A DNA stretch of 64,000 bases from Porphyrobacter sp. (GCA_027533455.1 JAPZUC010000002.1:682001-746000); one strand, 5' to 3'. Positions 37,017-47,498 are shown, numbered from the stretch's first letter. Numbers and translations are program-made. The notes: generated by a model not told the origin, from the sequence alone.

Positions 37017-37235
37017 ATGGATCAGGAACCACGCCAGACGCCCGAATGGGTCGAAGAAGTGAAGACCGAAGTGACGGGCATGGCCAAGGAAGGCCTCAAC
37101 CACCCTTCGACCGCGCCGGTGCTAACCGGTGCGGCAATCGGCGCGGTGGCGGGCTGGCTGTTGCCAGTCGTATCGCTGCCCATCGGCCTGCTGGCCGGTG
37201 CGGGCTTTGCGCTGTACCAGAGGATCAAGAAGTAA
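37017..37235 (+). CDS. Small membrane protein between glyA and nrdR
   Basis: The 72-residue protein has an acidic, helical start (PEWVEEVKTEVTGMAKEGLN) and one hydrophobic segment with a central proline (LTGAAIGAVAGWLLPVVSLP, continuing IGLLAGAGFALY), ending in RIKK. The ATG at 37017 has AAGGAG (37002-37007), overlapping the glyA stop, nine bases upstream, which fixes the start. No family is recognised. It lies inside the apparent glyA-nrdR operon and is likely expressed with it. Confidence 0.7.
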   Translation: MDQEPRQTPEWVEEVKTEVTGMAKEGLNHPSTAPVLTGAAIGAVAGWLLPVVSLPIGLLAGAGFALYQRIKK

Positions 37236-37243
37236 CCTTCTGA

Positions 37244-37705
37244 ATGCGTTGCCCCTTCTGCGCCCATGACGATACCCAGGTAAAGGACAGCCGCCCGACC
37301 GAGGATAATGCCTCGATCCGGCGCCGCCGCCAGTGCTCGTCGTGCGGCGCGCGTTTTACCACTTTCGAACGCGTGCAGCTGCGCGAGGTCGTGGTGGTGA
37401 AGTCCGGAGACCGGCGCGAGCCGTTCGAGCGTTCGAAGCTCGAGCAATCCGTTTCGCTGGCCACGCGCAAGCGGTCGATTGACCAGGAGCGGATCGATCA
37501 GCTGATCAGCGGCATCCAGCGCCAGGTCGAAACCTCGGGCGAGGCCGAGGTGCCCTCCTCGCATATCGGCGAGTTGGTGATGGAAGGGCTGCGACAGATC
37601 GATAGTGTCGCCTATATCCGCTTCGCTAGCGTCTACCGCGATTTTTCCGAAGCGCGCGACTTCGAGGAATTTGCTCACACCGTGCAGCAAGCCGCGAAGG
37701 ATTAA
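37244..37705 (+). CDS. nrdR: Transcriptional repressor NrdR
   Basis: NrdR represses ribonucleotide reductase genes in response to (d)ATP levels. The 153-residue protein has the N-terminal zinc ribbon ([16 protein letters not shown] and [14 protein letters not shown]) and an ATP-cone domain ([20 protein letters not shown], then [20 protein letters not shown]). The gene sits after glyA in an order seen widely in alphaproteobacteria. No NrdR box was identified by eye in the window. Confidence 0.97.
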   Translation: MRCPFCAHDDTQVKDSRPTEDNASIRRRRQCSSCGARFTTFERVQLREVVVVKSGDRREPFERSKLEQSVSLATRKRSIDQERIDQLISGIQRQVETSGEAEVPSSHIGELVMEGLRQIDSVAYIRFASVYRDFSEARDFEEFAHTVQQAAKD

Positions 37706-37712
37706 CCGGAAC

Positions 37713-38459
37713 ATGAGCGATCTCAACAAACCTGTGATCGTGCTCGTGCGCCCGCAGCTCGGGGAAAACATCGGCAAGGCCGCGCGCGCGATGCTCAATT
37801 TCGGGCTGACTGAACTGCGGCTCGTTAGCCCCCGCGATGGCTGGCCCAATCCTTCCGCGGGACCGGCCGCATCGGGCGCCGATATCGTGCTGGAGCAGGC
37901 GAAGGTCTACGCCACCACGGCCGAGGCGGTGGCCGACTGCGCGTATGTCCACGCCACCACGGTTCGCAAGCGCGGCGTCACCAAGCCGGTGATCGGCGCA
38001 GACGAGGCTGGGCGGCAGGTCCATACGCTTGCCGGACGTCACGCAATTATCTTCGGCCCCGAACGCTCGGGCCTCGAAACCGAAGACGTCGCGCTCGCCC
38101 GCAACATCCTGACCATCCCAATCAACCCCGAATTCGCCTCGCTGAACCTCGCGCAGGCTGTGATTCTGGTGTCCTATGAATGGTCGCGGATCGGGCGCGA
38201 GATTGCGGGCGGTGACGCGGTGCTGGTGCAGCCGACGCTGGAGGACACCCTGCCTCCCGCTCCGCAGGAAGAGCTTGAAGGGCTGATCGCCCATTTCGAA
38301 CAAATGCTGGAACCGCGCGACTATTTCCTGCCGGAAGGCCGCGCCGAAGCGACCCGCCGCACGTTGCGTGGAGTGCTCACCAAGCCGGGCTGGAATCACC
38401 TCGAGGTACGCACCTTGCGCGGTGTTCTGACGACGCTGGCCCGCACAATTCGCCACTGA
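37713..38459 (+). CDS. trmJ: tRNA/rRNA methyltransferase, TrmJ/SpoU family
   Basis: From the ATG at 37713 the product has 248 residues. It is a knotted SPOUT methyltransferase, probably making 2'-O-methylated C32/U32 in tRNA like E. coli TrmJ. Motif 1 is VRPQLGENIGKAARAML, motif 2 FGPERSGLETEDVALA, and motif 3 IPINPEFASLNLAQAVILVSYEW. The C-terminal extension of about 80 residues is usual. The gene begins seven bases after nrdR. Family is certain; the exact target nucleotide is inferred from homology. Confidence 0.88.
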   Translation: MSDLNKPVIVLVRPQLGENIGKAARAMLNFGLTELRLVSPRDGWPNPSAGPAASGADIVLEQAKVYATTAEAVADCAYVHATTVRKRGVTKPVIGADEAGRQVHTLAGRHAIIFGPERSGLETEDVALARNILTIPINPEFASLNLAQAVILVSYEWSRIGREIAGGDAVLVQPTLEDTLPPAPQEELEGLIAHFEQMLEPRDYFLPEGRAEATRRTLRGVLTKPGWNHLEVRTLRGVLTTLARTIRH

Positions 38460-38485
38460 CCGGGGGCGCATGCGCCTGTGGCGGG

Positions 38486-38513
38486 TTGACCTTTGACCCC
38501 GTCCTGCTATGCG
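38486..38513 (+). promoter_or_regulatory. Probable sigma-70 promoter of rpsD
   Basis: TTGACC at 38486-38491 and TATGCG at 38508-38513 are separated by 16 bases in the 180-base gap before rpsD. This would give a leader of about 120 bases, long enough for the S4 autoregulatory structures known in other bacteria, although I could not recognise one. Confidence 0.5.
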
Positions 38514-38639
38514 CGCGCCTTCGCAATTGGCCCTGCACCCCGGTGAAGCAGTGGCCGCATCCCGCCTCGCGGGGTGGTGCGGTTCCGGGTTCAAGGCTTC
38601 CCGCAGTGGGCAGCCCAGCAAATTTGAAGGATACGACTT

Positions 38640-39254
38640 ATGTCGAAGCGCAAGAGCGCCAAGTACAAGCTTGACCGCCGGATGGGCGAAAACATCTGGG
38701 GTCGCCCGAATTCGCCCGTCAACAAGCGTTCCTACGGTCCCGGCCAGCACGGTCAGCGCCGCAAGGGCAAGATGAGCGACTACGGCCTTCAGCTGCGCGC
38801 CAAGCAGAAGCTCAAGGGCTACTACGGCGACGTCACTGAAAAGCAGTTCAAGCGCACCTATGCCGAAGCTTCGCGCATGAAGGGTGACACCAGCCAGAAC
38901 CTGATCGGCCTCCTCGAGCAGCGTCTGGACATGGTTGTCTACCGCGCCAAGTTCGCGCCGACCATCTTCTCCGCGCGCCAGATCGTCAGCCACGGTCACA
39001 TTTATGTGAACGGTGTGAAGTGCAACATCGCCTCGCGCCGCGTGAACATCGGTGATGTCGTCAGCCTCGGCAGCAAGGCCAAGGAAATGGCGCTCGTGAT
39101 CGAAGCCCAGGGCCTCGCCGAGCGTGACATTCCCGATTACGTCCAGCCCGATGGCAACGACAAGATCACCTTCACCCGCGTGCCGAAGCTCGACGAAGTG
39201 CCCTACCCGGTCACGATGGAGCCGAACCTGGTGGTGGAGTTCTACTCGCGCTGA
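38640..39254 (+). CDS. rpsD: 30S ribosomal protein S4
   Basis: Primary 16S rRNA-binding protein that nucleates 30S assembly and influences decoding fidelity. The 204-residue product has the family's N-terminal region ([19 protein letters not shown]), the rRNA-binding [18 protein letters not shown], and the S4 RNA-binding domain ([20 protein letters not shown], continuing to [19 protein letters not shown]). It is a monocistronic gene here, with its own promoter region and a strong downstream terminator, and is not in the alpha ribosomal operon, as is usual for alphaproteobacteria. Confidence 0.98.
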   Translation: MSKRKSAKYKLDRRMGENIWGRPNSPVNKRSYGPGQHGQRRKGKMSDYGLQLRAKQKLKGYYGDVTEKQFKRTYAEASRMKGDTSQNLIGLLEQRLDMVVYRAKFAPTIFSARQIVSHGHIYVNGVKCNIASRRVNIGDVVSLGSKAKEMALVIEAQGLAERDIPDYVQPDGNDKITFTRVPKLDEVPYPVTMEPNLVVEFYSR

Positions 39255-39278
39255 TCCGACGCTTCAGCGACCAGACAC

Positions 39279-39311
39279 AAAAAGGGCGGCCTTTCGGGGC
39301 CGCCCTTTTTT
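39279..39311. terminator. Bidirectional terminator between rpsD and chorismate mutase gene
   Basis: GGGCGGCC (39284-39291) pairs exactly with GGCCGCCC (39298-39305) around a six-base loop, flanked by five A bases on the left and six T bases on the right. The symmetry gives a U-tract on both strands, so it can end rpsD and the convergent tgt-chorismate mutase transcript. Confidence 0.92.
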
Positions 39312-39359
39312 GTTGGTCTTTCTGAGGGCTTTGTGGCGCTGGCGTGGTCAGCCTGCCGA

Positions 39360-39674
39360 TCAAACGCGCGTGCGGTCCCATTCGGCAAATTCGTAGGCGA
39401 TCGAGCCTTCCACGAGCCGCTCCCAGATATCGGCCACCACATCAGTGGGGATCCCATGCACTTCCGCCTCGGCAAAAGCGGCGGCGATCACGCTCGCCTT
39501 GCGCGCTTCGTCACGCACAGCGTCGCGGCTCGGCTTGATCCGCGCGGCGGCACGCATGTAGCCGAAGCGCTTGGCGAGCAGACCGACCAGCTCGCGGTCC
39601 AGCGCATCAACCCCGGCGCGCACGTCCAGCATGGTTTCGCAGGCTTGGGGGTCTTTGGTGGCGCGATCAGACAT
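39360..39674 (-). CDS. Chorismate mutase, AroQ type
   Basis: Rearranges chorismate to prephenate on the way to phenylalanine and tyrosine. The 104-residue all-helical protein fits the AroQ fold: LDVRAGVDALDRELVGLLAKRFGYMRAAARIK in helix 1, with the active-site arginine and lysine (shown by LLAKRFGYMRAAARIK), then RDEARKASVIAA and DIWERLVEGSIAYE. It begins three bases after the tgt stop on the same strand and is probably co-transcribed with tgt. Some AroQ relatives act as isochorismate-pyruvate lyases, but no siderophore genes are near. Confidence 0.88.
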   Translation of the reverse strand: MSDRATKDPQACETMLDVRAGVDALDRELVGLLAKRFGYMRAAARIKPSRDAVRDEARKASVIAAAFAEAEVHGIPTDVVADIWERLVEGSIAYEFAEWDRTRV

Positions 39675-39677
39675 TAA

Positions 39678-40823
<1,146 letters not shown>

Positions 40824-40868
40824 CTAGCCGTGCCGGGCTGTGCTGTCACGTCCCGGCATGACGACGCG

Positions 40869-40907
40869 AAAAGGGGCAGGGGAACGTGCCTCGTATCCCC
40901 TGCCCCT
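40869..40907 (-). terminator. Terminator of the first outer-membrane beta-barrel gene
   Basis: A perfect 12-bp stem (AGGGGCAGGGGA at 40872-40883 with TCCCCTGCCCCT at 40896-40907) and a 12-base loop lie just downstream of the minus-strand gene ending at 40932. Read on the minus strand, the stem is followed by TTTT (40872-40869). Confidence 0.75.
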
Positions 40908-40931
40908 CAGCAGTCAATCTAAGCGCGTGGC

Positions 40932-41456
40932 TTAGAACTTGTAGAGCACGCCGACGGTGGCACGGGTCGAATCGAACGCGATTGTGTCGATCCCGGCGCG
41001 GAAGGCGATCGGGCTGTCGCCAAGGCCGAACTCGACGCCGGCGCCGACAAGGTAGTCGCCATCGGTATCGTCAGAGCCTGCCGGGGCACCCGGGACGAGA
41101 CGGCTCAGGTTGAAGTCGACTTCCTGGACGCCGCCACGGACATAGACCTTGGCGCTGTCGCCAACGCGCACACCGGCGCGGGCGGCAATGCCGTATTCGC
41201 TGTCGATCGCGCCGTCGCCGATGTTGTAGTTGCCTTCGGCACCGACGAACAGGGTTTCGCCGACCGGAAGGTCGACGCCGGCAACAAGGCCGTAAATGCC
41301 GCCGTCATCATCGGGCAGGCCGATGCCGAGATCGTGGATACCGGCAGTGGCGCCCACGTAGACTTCGGGGCCCTGCGCGGTCGACTGGGCCTGAGCGGCC
41401 GCCGGAACGGCAATCGCGCCCAAAGCGGCGAGCGTGGTGAAGGTGAGGGTTTTCAT
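40932..41456 (-). CDS. Outer-membrane beta-barrel protein (OmpA/Omp25-like porin family)
   Basis: A 174-residue protein with a signal peptide (KTLTFTTLAALGAIAVPAAAQAQS) and alternating amphipathic strands (VYVGATAGIHDLGIG, YGLVAGVDLPVGETLFVGAEG). It ends in phenylalanine (VGVLYKF), the usual BAM insertion signal. It should form an eight-stranded barrel; whether it has a porin, adhesin or structural role is unknown. A close paralogue lies 214 bases upstream on the same strand, suggesting tandem duplication. A strong terminator follows. Confidence 0.85.
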   Translation of the reverse strand: MKTLTFTTLAALGAIAVPAAAQAQSTAQGPEVYVGATAGIHDLGIGLPDDDGGIYGLVAGVDLPVGETLFVGAEGNYNIGDGAIDSEYGIAARAGVRVGDSAKVYVRGGVQEVDFNLSRLVPGAPAGSDDTDGDYLVGAGVEFGLGDSPIAFRAGIDTIAFDSTRATVGVLYKF

Positions 41457-41670
41457 AATTCTGTTTTCCCTTGTTTTATGCGGCGCACTGGGGGCGTGCG
41501 CCGATGGGAGGGCACTTATGACCCTATCACTTTCGCCAGGATGAACTGCGGGAAAAGCTGACGTTCAGTCTCGGCAGACGACGTGGCTGGCCGACAAACG
41601 GCCTGCCCGGATCGACCAAGGACGGCCGCCGAAAGGCTACTGCTGCAACCCTCCGGCGTCCTGTCATAGT

Positions 41671-42258
41671 TCAGAACTTGATGCCGACGCCCACGGTTCC
41701 GCGCAGGGTGTCGAAGGCGATCGTGTCGACATTGGCGCGCAGCACCACAGAGCTCACCGGAACTTCGACGCCAACGCCAACCAGGTAATCGCCACCAACG
41801 TCGCTGACGTCGATGTTGTTATCGTCGAGGAAGTCTTCATCGACGCCGGTCAGGTTGCCAAGATCGAGATCGACCCACTGGTAACCGCCGCGGGCGTAGA
41901 TCTTGCTGCCGCCTTCGGTCTTGAAGCCGAGACGGCCCGCAACGCCATACTCGGATTCAATCGGGCCGCTACCGAAGTGGAAGTTGCCTTCAACACCGGC
42001 AAACATGCTGTCGCCGACGGGGACATCGACTGCGGCAAAGACGCCGTAGATTTCGCCGCTGTCGTCGATGTTGAAATCGTCGAATTCGCCATCGTCAGCG
42101 TCGAGATCGCCGAGGTCGACGCCGAGATCGTGCATACCGACCGATGCGCCGATGGTGATGTCGGGCTTCGTGGAATCAGGTGCGCTCTGGGCATGAGCGG
42201 CGGCGGGCAACGCGAGCGCGCCAGCGGCTGCGAGCGTGGTGAAGACGAGCTTCTTCAT
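41671..42258 (-). CDS. Outer-membrane beta-barrel protein with acidic loop, paralogue of neighbour
   Basis: The 195-residue paralogue of the next gene shares a near-identical signal peptide (KKLVFTTLAAAGALALPAAAHAQS), the motif VGMHDLGVDLG, and the terminal VGVGIKF. It differs by an aspartate-rich insertion (DLDADDGEFDDFNIDDSGEI) in an early loop and another acidic loop (DEDFLDDNNIDVSDVGG), absent from the paralogue. In the barrel model these would be surface loops and could bind divalent cations, which is inference. The upstream 160 bases are unusually AT-rich. Confidence 0.85.
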   Translation of the reverse strand: MKKLVFTTLAAAGALALPAAAHAQSAPDSTKPDITIGASVGMHDLGVDLGDLDADDGEFDDFNIDDSGEIYGVFAAVDVPVGDSMFAGVEGNFHFGSGPIESEYGVAGRLGFKTEGGSKIYARGGYQWVDLDLGNLTGVDEDFLDDNNIDVSDVGGDYLVGVGVEVPVSSVVLRANVDTIAFDTLRGTVGVGIKF

Positions 42259-42418
42259 TATTCGTGTGTCCTTTTGCGAACCGCCGCGGGAGGTGCGACG
42301 TCGAAAAGGCGGGTAGGAAGGAGGGCTTTGCCGCGTAATTAACGAAGGTTATGATTGTTGTTAATGTCTGTCGAGTGGTGCAACGCATCATATGAACGCA
42401 TTATAATTATAAATTAAG

Positions 42419-43186
42419 TTACTCTCGCAACCGCCAACCCGTGCGGAAGATGACTACAATGATGACCACGCAGACAGTGAGGAACCCCAGGGTCAGGCCA
42501 AGCGACACCGCAATCGGCACATCCGAAACCCCGTAGAAGCTGTAACGCAGTCCGCTCACCAGAAAGGCGATCGGGTTGGCGAGGGCGATGGCGTCCCATG
42601 GCGCGGGCAGATCGCGGATCGAATAGAAGGTGCCGCCGAGGAAGGTGAGCGGGGTCAGGATCAGCATCGGGATAATGCCCAGCTTCTCGAAACTGTCGGC
42701 CCAGATGCCGAGGATGAACCCGAACAGCGCGAAACTGGATGCAACCAGCATGATGTAAACCGCGGCGAGCAGGGGATGGGCGATCTCGTAATCGACGAAA
42801 AGGCGTGCGGTGCCGAGGATGATCGTGGCAAGGATAAGGCCTTTGGTCGCCGCCGCGCCTACAAACCCGGCCAGCGTCTCGGCCACGCCCACAGGGGCGG
42901 AGAGCAGTTCGTAGATCGTGCCTGTAAAGCGCGGCATATAAATGCCGAAGCTGGCATTGCTGGTGGTCTCTCCCAACAGGGTCAGCATCAAGAGTCCGGG
43001 GATGATGAAGGCCCCGTAAGGCACCCCGCCCACCGGCTCCATCCGCGCGCCGATCACTGATCCGAACACCACGAAATAGAGCGAGGTGGTGAGCACCGGT
43101 GAGAGGATCGACTGAAAAGCGGTGCGAAAGGCACGCGCCATCTCGCGGCGGTAGATCGCCAGCGCGCTGCGCAGGTTGAAATGCAT
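42419..43186 (-). CDS. ABC-2 type transporter permease (YadH-like)
   Basis: From the ATG at 43186 the permease has 255 residues and about six transmembrane segments (for example [37 protein letters not shown] and [18 protein letters not shown]). The ABC-2 signature [18 protein letters not shown] is near the C-terminal third. The ATG shares a base with the stop of the ATP-binding gene, so both form one exporter. YadGH-like pairs are of uncertain substrate, often lipid or drug. The longer upstream open frame is only a shadow of the ATP-binding gene. Confidence 0.9.
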   Translation of the reverse strand: MHFNLRSALAIYRREMARAFRTAFQSILSPVLTTSLYFVVFGSVIGARMEPVGGVPYGAFIIPGLLMLTLLGETTSNASFGIYMPRFTGTIYELLSAPVGVAETLAGFVGAAATKGLILATIILGTARLFVDYEIAHPLLAAVYIMLVASSFALFGFILGIWADSFEKLGIIPMLILTPLTFLGGTFYSIRDLPAPWDAIALANPIAFLVSGLRYSFYGVSDVPIAVSLGLTLGFLTVCVVIIVVIFRTGWRLRE

Positions 43187-44133
43187 CACGCGGCTTCCCC
43201 CTGCTTTTCGCCCAGTAGCCCGACGAAAATGTCCTCTAGCGAGCTGTCGTGGATGTCGAGGCTGGTAAAGCCGATTCCGGCGCGGGTCAGCGCCTGGGCA
43301 AGCTGCGCGACTTCGGCGCGGCCCTTCCCTTCCCCGTTGCCGCCGCGATAAGTGAGCCGGGTACCGCCCTGCGACAATTCGAGCGCGAAACCTGCGAGCG
43401 CCTCGGGCAAGGCAGCCAGCGGCGCGGCCAGATCGATCACTGCCTCGGTCGTGCCTAGTCGTTCCATCATTGCGCGCTTTTCGTCGACCATTCGGATGCG
43501 CCCGGCCTGGATGATGCCGACGCGATCGGCCATCTCCTCGGCCTCCTCGATGTAATGGGTGGTGAGGATGATGGTTACGCCGCGTTCCTTCAATGCCGCG
43601 ATCTGCTGCCACATATCCTTGCGCAGTTCGACATCCACGCCCGCAGTCGGCTCATCGAGGAACAGCAGTTCCGGCTCGTGTGCCAGGGCCTTGGCGATCA
43701 GCACGCGGCGCTTCATCCCGCCTGACAGCGCGCGGATTTGTGCGTCGCGCTTGTCCCACAGCGATAGGCTGCGCAGGATATGCTCGATCATCACAGGATC
43801 GCTCGCCTTGCCGAACAGGCCGCGCGAATAGGTAACGGCGCGCCACACGGTCTCGAACATGTCGGTGGCGAGTTCCTGTGGAACCAGCCCGATGCGCGCA
43901 CGCGCCTTGCGCCAGTCCTTCGACAGATCCTGCCCGAAGGCGGTGATTGTGCCGCCGGTTGGCCGCACCAGCCCGCACACCGCGCCGATCAGCGTCGTCT
44001 TGCCCGCCCCATTCGGCCCAAGCAGCGCGAAGATTTCACCCGGTTTGATATCGAGATCGACCGAATCAAGTGCGCGCGGGCCGTTCGTGTAGGTCTTGGT
44101 CAGACCGCGGATCGACAGAATGGGTTCATGCAT
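43186..44133 (-). CDS. ABC transporter ATP-binding protein (YadG-like)
   Basis: The 315-residue ATPase carries Walker A ([16 protein letters not shown]), the Q-loop ([14 protein letters not shown]), the signature [15 protein letters not shown], Walker B ([12 protein letters not shown]) and the switch histidine in [18 protein letters not shown]. The C-terminal extension of about 90 residues, resembling other ABC-2 ATPases, ends with a regulatory-like beta domain. It pairs with the overlapping permease downstream and lies nine bases after queA, so the exporter may be read from the queA transcript. Confidence 0.92.
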   Translation of the reverse strand: MHEPILSIRGLTKTYTNGPRALDSVDLDIKPGEIFALLGPNGAGKTTLIGAVCGLVRPTGGTITAFGQDLSKDWRKARARIGLVPQELATDMFETVWRAVTYSRGLFGKASDPVMIEHILRSLSLWDKRDAQIRALSGGMKRRVLIAKALAHEPELLFLDEPTAGVDVELRKDMWQQIAALKERGVTIILTTHYIEEAEEMADRVGIIQAGRIRMVDEKRAMMERLGTTEAVIDLAAPLAALPEALAGFALELSQGGTRLTYRGGNGEGKGRAEVAQLAQALTRAGIGFTSLDIHDSSLEDIFVGLLGEKQGEAA

Positions 44134-44142
44134 TGCAACTGA

Positions 44143-45180
44143 TTACGGGAGCAGGAGCGAGGAGTCACCATAGGAATAGAAGCGGTATTCATTGGCGATG
44201 GCGTGTTCATAGGCAGCCATCATCCGATCGCGGCCCATCAACGCGCTGACCAGCATCATCAGGGTCGATTTGGGCAGGTGAAAATTGGTCATCAAACCAT
44301 CGACCGCCTTGAGTTTGTAGCCTGGCGTGATGAAGATCGCCGTGTCGCCGGCGAAGGGCTGGATCACGCCGTGCTCGTCCACTGCGCTTTCAAGCAATCG
44401 CAGCGAGGTGGTGCCGACCGCGATGATTCTGCCACCCTTTGCGCGCACTTCATTGAGCTGATCCGCGGTTTCCTGCGAGATACGTCCGAATTCGGCGTGC
44501 ATCTGGTGGTCGTCGGTGTCGTCGGCCTTGACCGGCAGGAAGGTGCCCGCGCCCACGTGCAGCGTCAGTATCGCCCGGCCGATCTCCGCCGCATCAATCG
44601 CATCGACCAGCCTTTGCGTGAAATGCAGAGAGGCCGTGGGAGCGGCGACCGCCCCTTCCTCGCGCGCAAACATGGTCTGGTAGTCTTCCAGATCCTGGGC
44701 ATCGATGCCGCGCTTGGAAGCTATATAGGGTGGCAACGGCATTGTACCGGCACGATCAAGCAGGACTTCGACCGGCTCCTCACCCTCGAAGAACAGGGTG
44801 AGCGAGCCATCGACAAAGCGATCCTCGGCAATCGCGGTGACCCCGCCACCGAAGATCAGCTGGTCGCCGATTTTCACGCGCTTGGCGTTCTTGAGGAAAG
44901 CTTGCCAGCGGCGCAGGTCGATCCGCTTGTGCAGCGTGGCGCCGATCTTCGCCTCTCTGTCGGCGCGGCGCCCTTCGAGCTGGGCGGGGATCACGCGGGT
45001 ATCGTTAAAGACGAGCACGTCACCCGCCTTGAGCAGCTGCGGCAGATCGCGCACGCCCGCGTCTTCGAAGGGGGCATCGGCCCCGCGCACCACCAGCATT
45101 CGCGCGGCATCGCGCGGTCGCACCGGCCGCAGCGCAATGCGCTCTGGCGGAAGCTCGAAATCGAACAGGTCAACCTTCAT
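44143..45180 (-). CDS. queA: S-adenosylmethionine:tRNA ribosyltransferase-isomerase
   Basis: Transfers the ribosyl part of SAM to preQ1-34 in tRNA, forming epoxyqueuosine. The 345-residue length is standard. Motifs: [60 protein letters not shown] and [19 protein letters not shown]. It is preceded by the exported cyclophilin gene on the same strand and followed by the ABC transporter genes. Confidence 0.97.
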   Translation of the reverse strand: MKVDLFDFELPPERIALRPVRPRDAARMLVVRGADAPFEDAGVRDLPQLLKAGDVLVFNDTRVIPAQLEGRRADREAKIGATLHKRIDLRRWQAFLKNAKRVKIGDQLIFGGGVTAIAEDRFVDGSLTLFFEGEEPVEVLLDRAGTMPLPPYIASKRGIDAQDLEDYQTMFAREEGAVAAPTASLHFTQRLVDAIDAAEIGRAILTLHVGAGTFLPVKADDTDDHQMHAEFGRISQETADQLNEVRAKGGRIIAVGTTSLRLLESAVDEHGVIQPFAGDTAIFITPGYKLKAVDGLMTNFHLPKSTLMMLVSALMGRDRMMAAYEHAIANEYRFYSYGDSSLLLP

Positions 45181-45222
45181 GGGGCGCGCGCCTAGCGGGA
45201 ACGCGGCCGCTGCGAAAGAGGC

Positions 45223-45957
45223 TTACTTCCCCGGAAGCGGCGCGCTCAGCATGTCGGCGGTGACCGGCTCATCAGCAGCCGGGGCCGGCGGCGGTGGCGG
45301 CGCCTTGTTGTCCGCCGCGATTGAAGCCTGAACGATGTAGCTCGGCGTGGCAGGCGGTTCACCGCGGTTGATCGCGTCGATCGCTTCCATGTTCTCGATC
45401 ACCCGGCCGACGTTGGTATACTTCTTGTCGAGGCTGAAACGCGGGTAGAACACGATGAAGAACTGGCTGTTGGCGCTGTCGTCCGAAGCGGCGCGAGCCA
45501 TCGAGAGCGTCCCGCGGACATGCGGCATCGGATTGAATTCGGCCTTGAGATCGGGCAGTTCGCTGCCGCCCTGTCCGGTCCCGGTCGGATCGCCGCCTTG
45601 CGCCATGAAACCGTCAATCACGCGGTGGAACACAACGCCATCATAGAAACCGGCGCGGGTAAGCGTCTTGATCCGTTCGACGTGAGCCGGCGCCCAGTCG
45701 GCCTGGAGCCGGATCTTGACGCGTTGACCATTCGACAGGTCGAGAACCCAAACGTTTTCGGGGTCCGATGCCGCATCGTAATCGATCGGCATATAGGTGC
45801 GGTTCGCCTTGGGCGCCGCTTCCTCGTCGGGCTTACCGGCATTGTCGCCGAAGGCCACGGGCGGGGTATCGTCCTTGCGCTGCTGGGCGAAGACGGCGTG
45901 CGGCGCGGCGAGCAGTGCAAGCGCAGCAAAGGCAGTGGCAAACTTGGCTGTGATCAT
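45223..45957 (-). CDS. Exported peptidyl-prolyl cis-trans isomerase (cyclophilin)
   Basis: The 244-residue protein has a signal peptide (FATAFAALALLAAPHAVFAQQ), then a cyclophilin domain: VKIRLQADWAPAHVERIKTLTRAGFYDGVVFHRVIDGFMAQGGD is split around its catalytic core FHRVIDGFMAQGGDPTGTGQ, and FFIVFYPRF and NVGRVIENMEAIDAI follow. It should assist folding in the periplasm. A proline-rich tail lies at the C-terminus (ADNKAPPPPPAPAADEP). It sits between coaD and queA, the usual sphingomonad order. Confidence 0.93.
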   Translation of the reverse strand: MITAKFATAFAALALLAAPHAVFAQQRKDDTPPVAFGDNAGKPDEEAAPKANRTYMPIDYDAASDPENVWVLDLSNGQRVKIRLQADWAPAHVERIKTLTRAGFYDGVVFHRVIDGFMAQGGDPTGTGQGGSELPDLKAEFNPMPHVRGTLSMARAASDDSANSQFFIVFYPRFSLDKKYTNVGRVIENMEAIDAINRGEPPATPSYIVQASIAADNKAPPPPPAPAADEPVTADMLSAPLPGK

Positions 45958-46043
45958 TGTTCCATCCGGATTTCGGTGGCCGTGTAGCCCCGCCCGTCTG
46001 TCACTGCAATGAATGATGGCGTGACAGACGGGAAAGGCTCGGC

Positions 46044-46556
46044 TCAGTAATCGCCCTTGAGCCCCTGCTCGCGCACCCGCGCGATAACTTCCTCGCAGAC
46101 GGGCGCGCTCACGAACCTCGCGATGTCGCCACCATAGACCGCGATCTCCTTGACCAGCTTGGAGGCGATCGGCTGGAGCGAGACATCTGCCATCAGGAAC
46201 ACGGTTTCGATATTGTGATCGAGCTGCTGGTTCATGCCGGCCATCTGGTATTCGTACTCGAAATCGGCGACCGCGCGCAGGCCGCGGATGATGACATTCG
46301 CGCCCTGCTTCTGCGCGAACTTCACAAGCAGCGCGTTGAACCCCACCACCTCGACATTGGTCAGGCCCATGTTCGCCACCTCGCGCTCCACCATGCGGAA
46401 GCGTTCCTCGGTCGAGAACATCGGGTTCTTCGAAGGATTGGTCGTCACCCCGATGATCAGATGATCGACCAGCTTCGACCCGCGCCGGATGATATCGGCG
46501 TGGCCAAGAGTGATGGGATCGAAGGTCCCGGGATAGATTCCGATACGGCGGGTCAT
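46044..46556 (-). CDS. coaD: Phosphopantetheine adenylyltransferase
   Basis: Transfers AMP from ATP to 4'-phosphopantetheine, the fourth step of coenzyme A synthesis. The 170-residue product has the nucleotidyltransferase motif GIYPGTFDPITLGHADIIRR, TNPSKNPMFSTEERF, and IRGLRAVADFEYEYQMAGMN; the second motif region VSAPVCEEVIARVREQG replaces the usual ISSTLVRE. The gene is single, with the cyclophilin and queA genes downstream. Confidence 0.96.
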   Translation of the reverse strand: MTRRIGIYPGTFDPITLGHADIIRRGSKLVDHLIIGVTTNPSKNPMFSTEERFRMVEREVANMGLTNVEVVGFNALLVKFAQKQGANVIIRGLRAVADFEYEYQMAGMNQQLDHNIETVFLMADVSLQPIASKLVKEIAVYGGDIARFVSAPVCEEVIARVREQGLKGDY

Positions 46557-46580
46557 GGCGTGTCCTCTCCGGCGCGACGT

Positions 46581-47492
46581 CTAGCGGTCGCGCTCAACAA
46601 TGTATCGGGCGAGCGCGCGAAGGATGTCCGCCTCGGCCCCGTAGGACGCAAGCCGCAGCACTGCCTGATCGACCAGTGCGCGGGCCTGTTCGCGGGCCTT
46701 GTCGACGCCCATCAGGGTGACGAATGTCTGCTTGCCCTGCTCGTTATCCTTGCGCAGCGCCTTGCCTGCCTTCTCGATATCGCCTTCGACATCAAGCAGA
46801 TCGTCGGCAATCTGGAACGCTAGGCCAATGTCGCGGGCATAGGCCCGCAAGTGCGCCCTGCCCTGCGGCGCGACCTTGCCGAGGATCGCGCCCATCTCTA
46901 CCGCTGCTGCAAGCAGTGCGCCGGTCTTGAGTTGCTGGAGCCGGGTGATCGCCTGAAGGTCATAGATCACGCCTTCTTCATCCGCGACCATGTCCATCAT
47001 CTGCCCGCCGGCCATGCCGCTCATACCGCTGGCCTGCCCGAGGGTGAGGATCAGCTCGCTGCGGGTGAAGGGGTCTTCGCTGGTGGCGTTATCGGCGAGG
47101 ATCTCGAAGGCAAGCGCGTGCAGCGCATCGCCGGCGAGCACAGCCGTCGCCTCGTCATAGGCCTTGTGCAGCGTCGGCTTGCCGTGGCGCAGGTCGTCAT
47201 TGTCCATGCATGGCAGATCATCATGGATCAGCGAATAGACGTGGATCGCCTCGATTGCGGCTCCTGCCCGCAGCGCCGCATCACGCGACACGCCGAACAG
47301 CCCGGCGGTGCTGCACACTAGCAGCGGACGCACCCGCTTGCCGCCACCGATCACGGCGTAGCGCATCGCCTCGACCAGACGGGCGCTGGTGTCGTCGGGC
47401 ACCGGCAACAGCGCGTCGAAGACCGAATCGATCTCCGACTGCACGCGCTTGATCTCGTCGCCAAGCATATTGGCTTGTGTTTCTGCGAGCAT
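46581..47492 (-). CDS. ispA: Polyprenyl synthetase, probable farnesyl diphosphate synthase
   Basis: Condenses isopentenyl diphosphate with allylic diphosphates for ubiquinone, undecaprenol and carotenoid precursors. The 303 residues have the first aspartate-rich motif in SLIHDDLPCMDNDDLRHGKP, the second in FQIADDLLDVEGD, and the KKRVRPLLV-like GGKRVRPLLVCSTAG. Short-chain specificity (farnesyl) is suggested by the residues before the first motif and by the xseB neighbour, as in E. coli; product length is not proven. The gene begins six bases after xseB on the same strand. Confidence 0.9.
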   Translation of the reverse strand: MLAETQANMLGDEIKRVQSEIDSVFDALLPVPDDTSARLVEAMRYAVIGGGKRVRPLLVCSTAGLFGVSRDAALRAGAAIEAIHVYSLIHDDLPCMDNDDLRHGKPTLHKAYDEATAVLAGDALHALAFEILADNATSEDPFTRSELILTLGQASGMSGMAGGQMMDMVADEEGVIYDLQAITRLQQLKTGALLAAAVEMGAILGKVAPQGRAHLRAYARDIGLAFQIADDLLDVEGDIEKAGKALRKDNEQGKQTFVTLMGVDKAREQARALVDQAVLRLASYGAEADILRALARYIVERDR

Positions 47493-47498
47493 CGCGCC

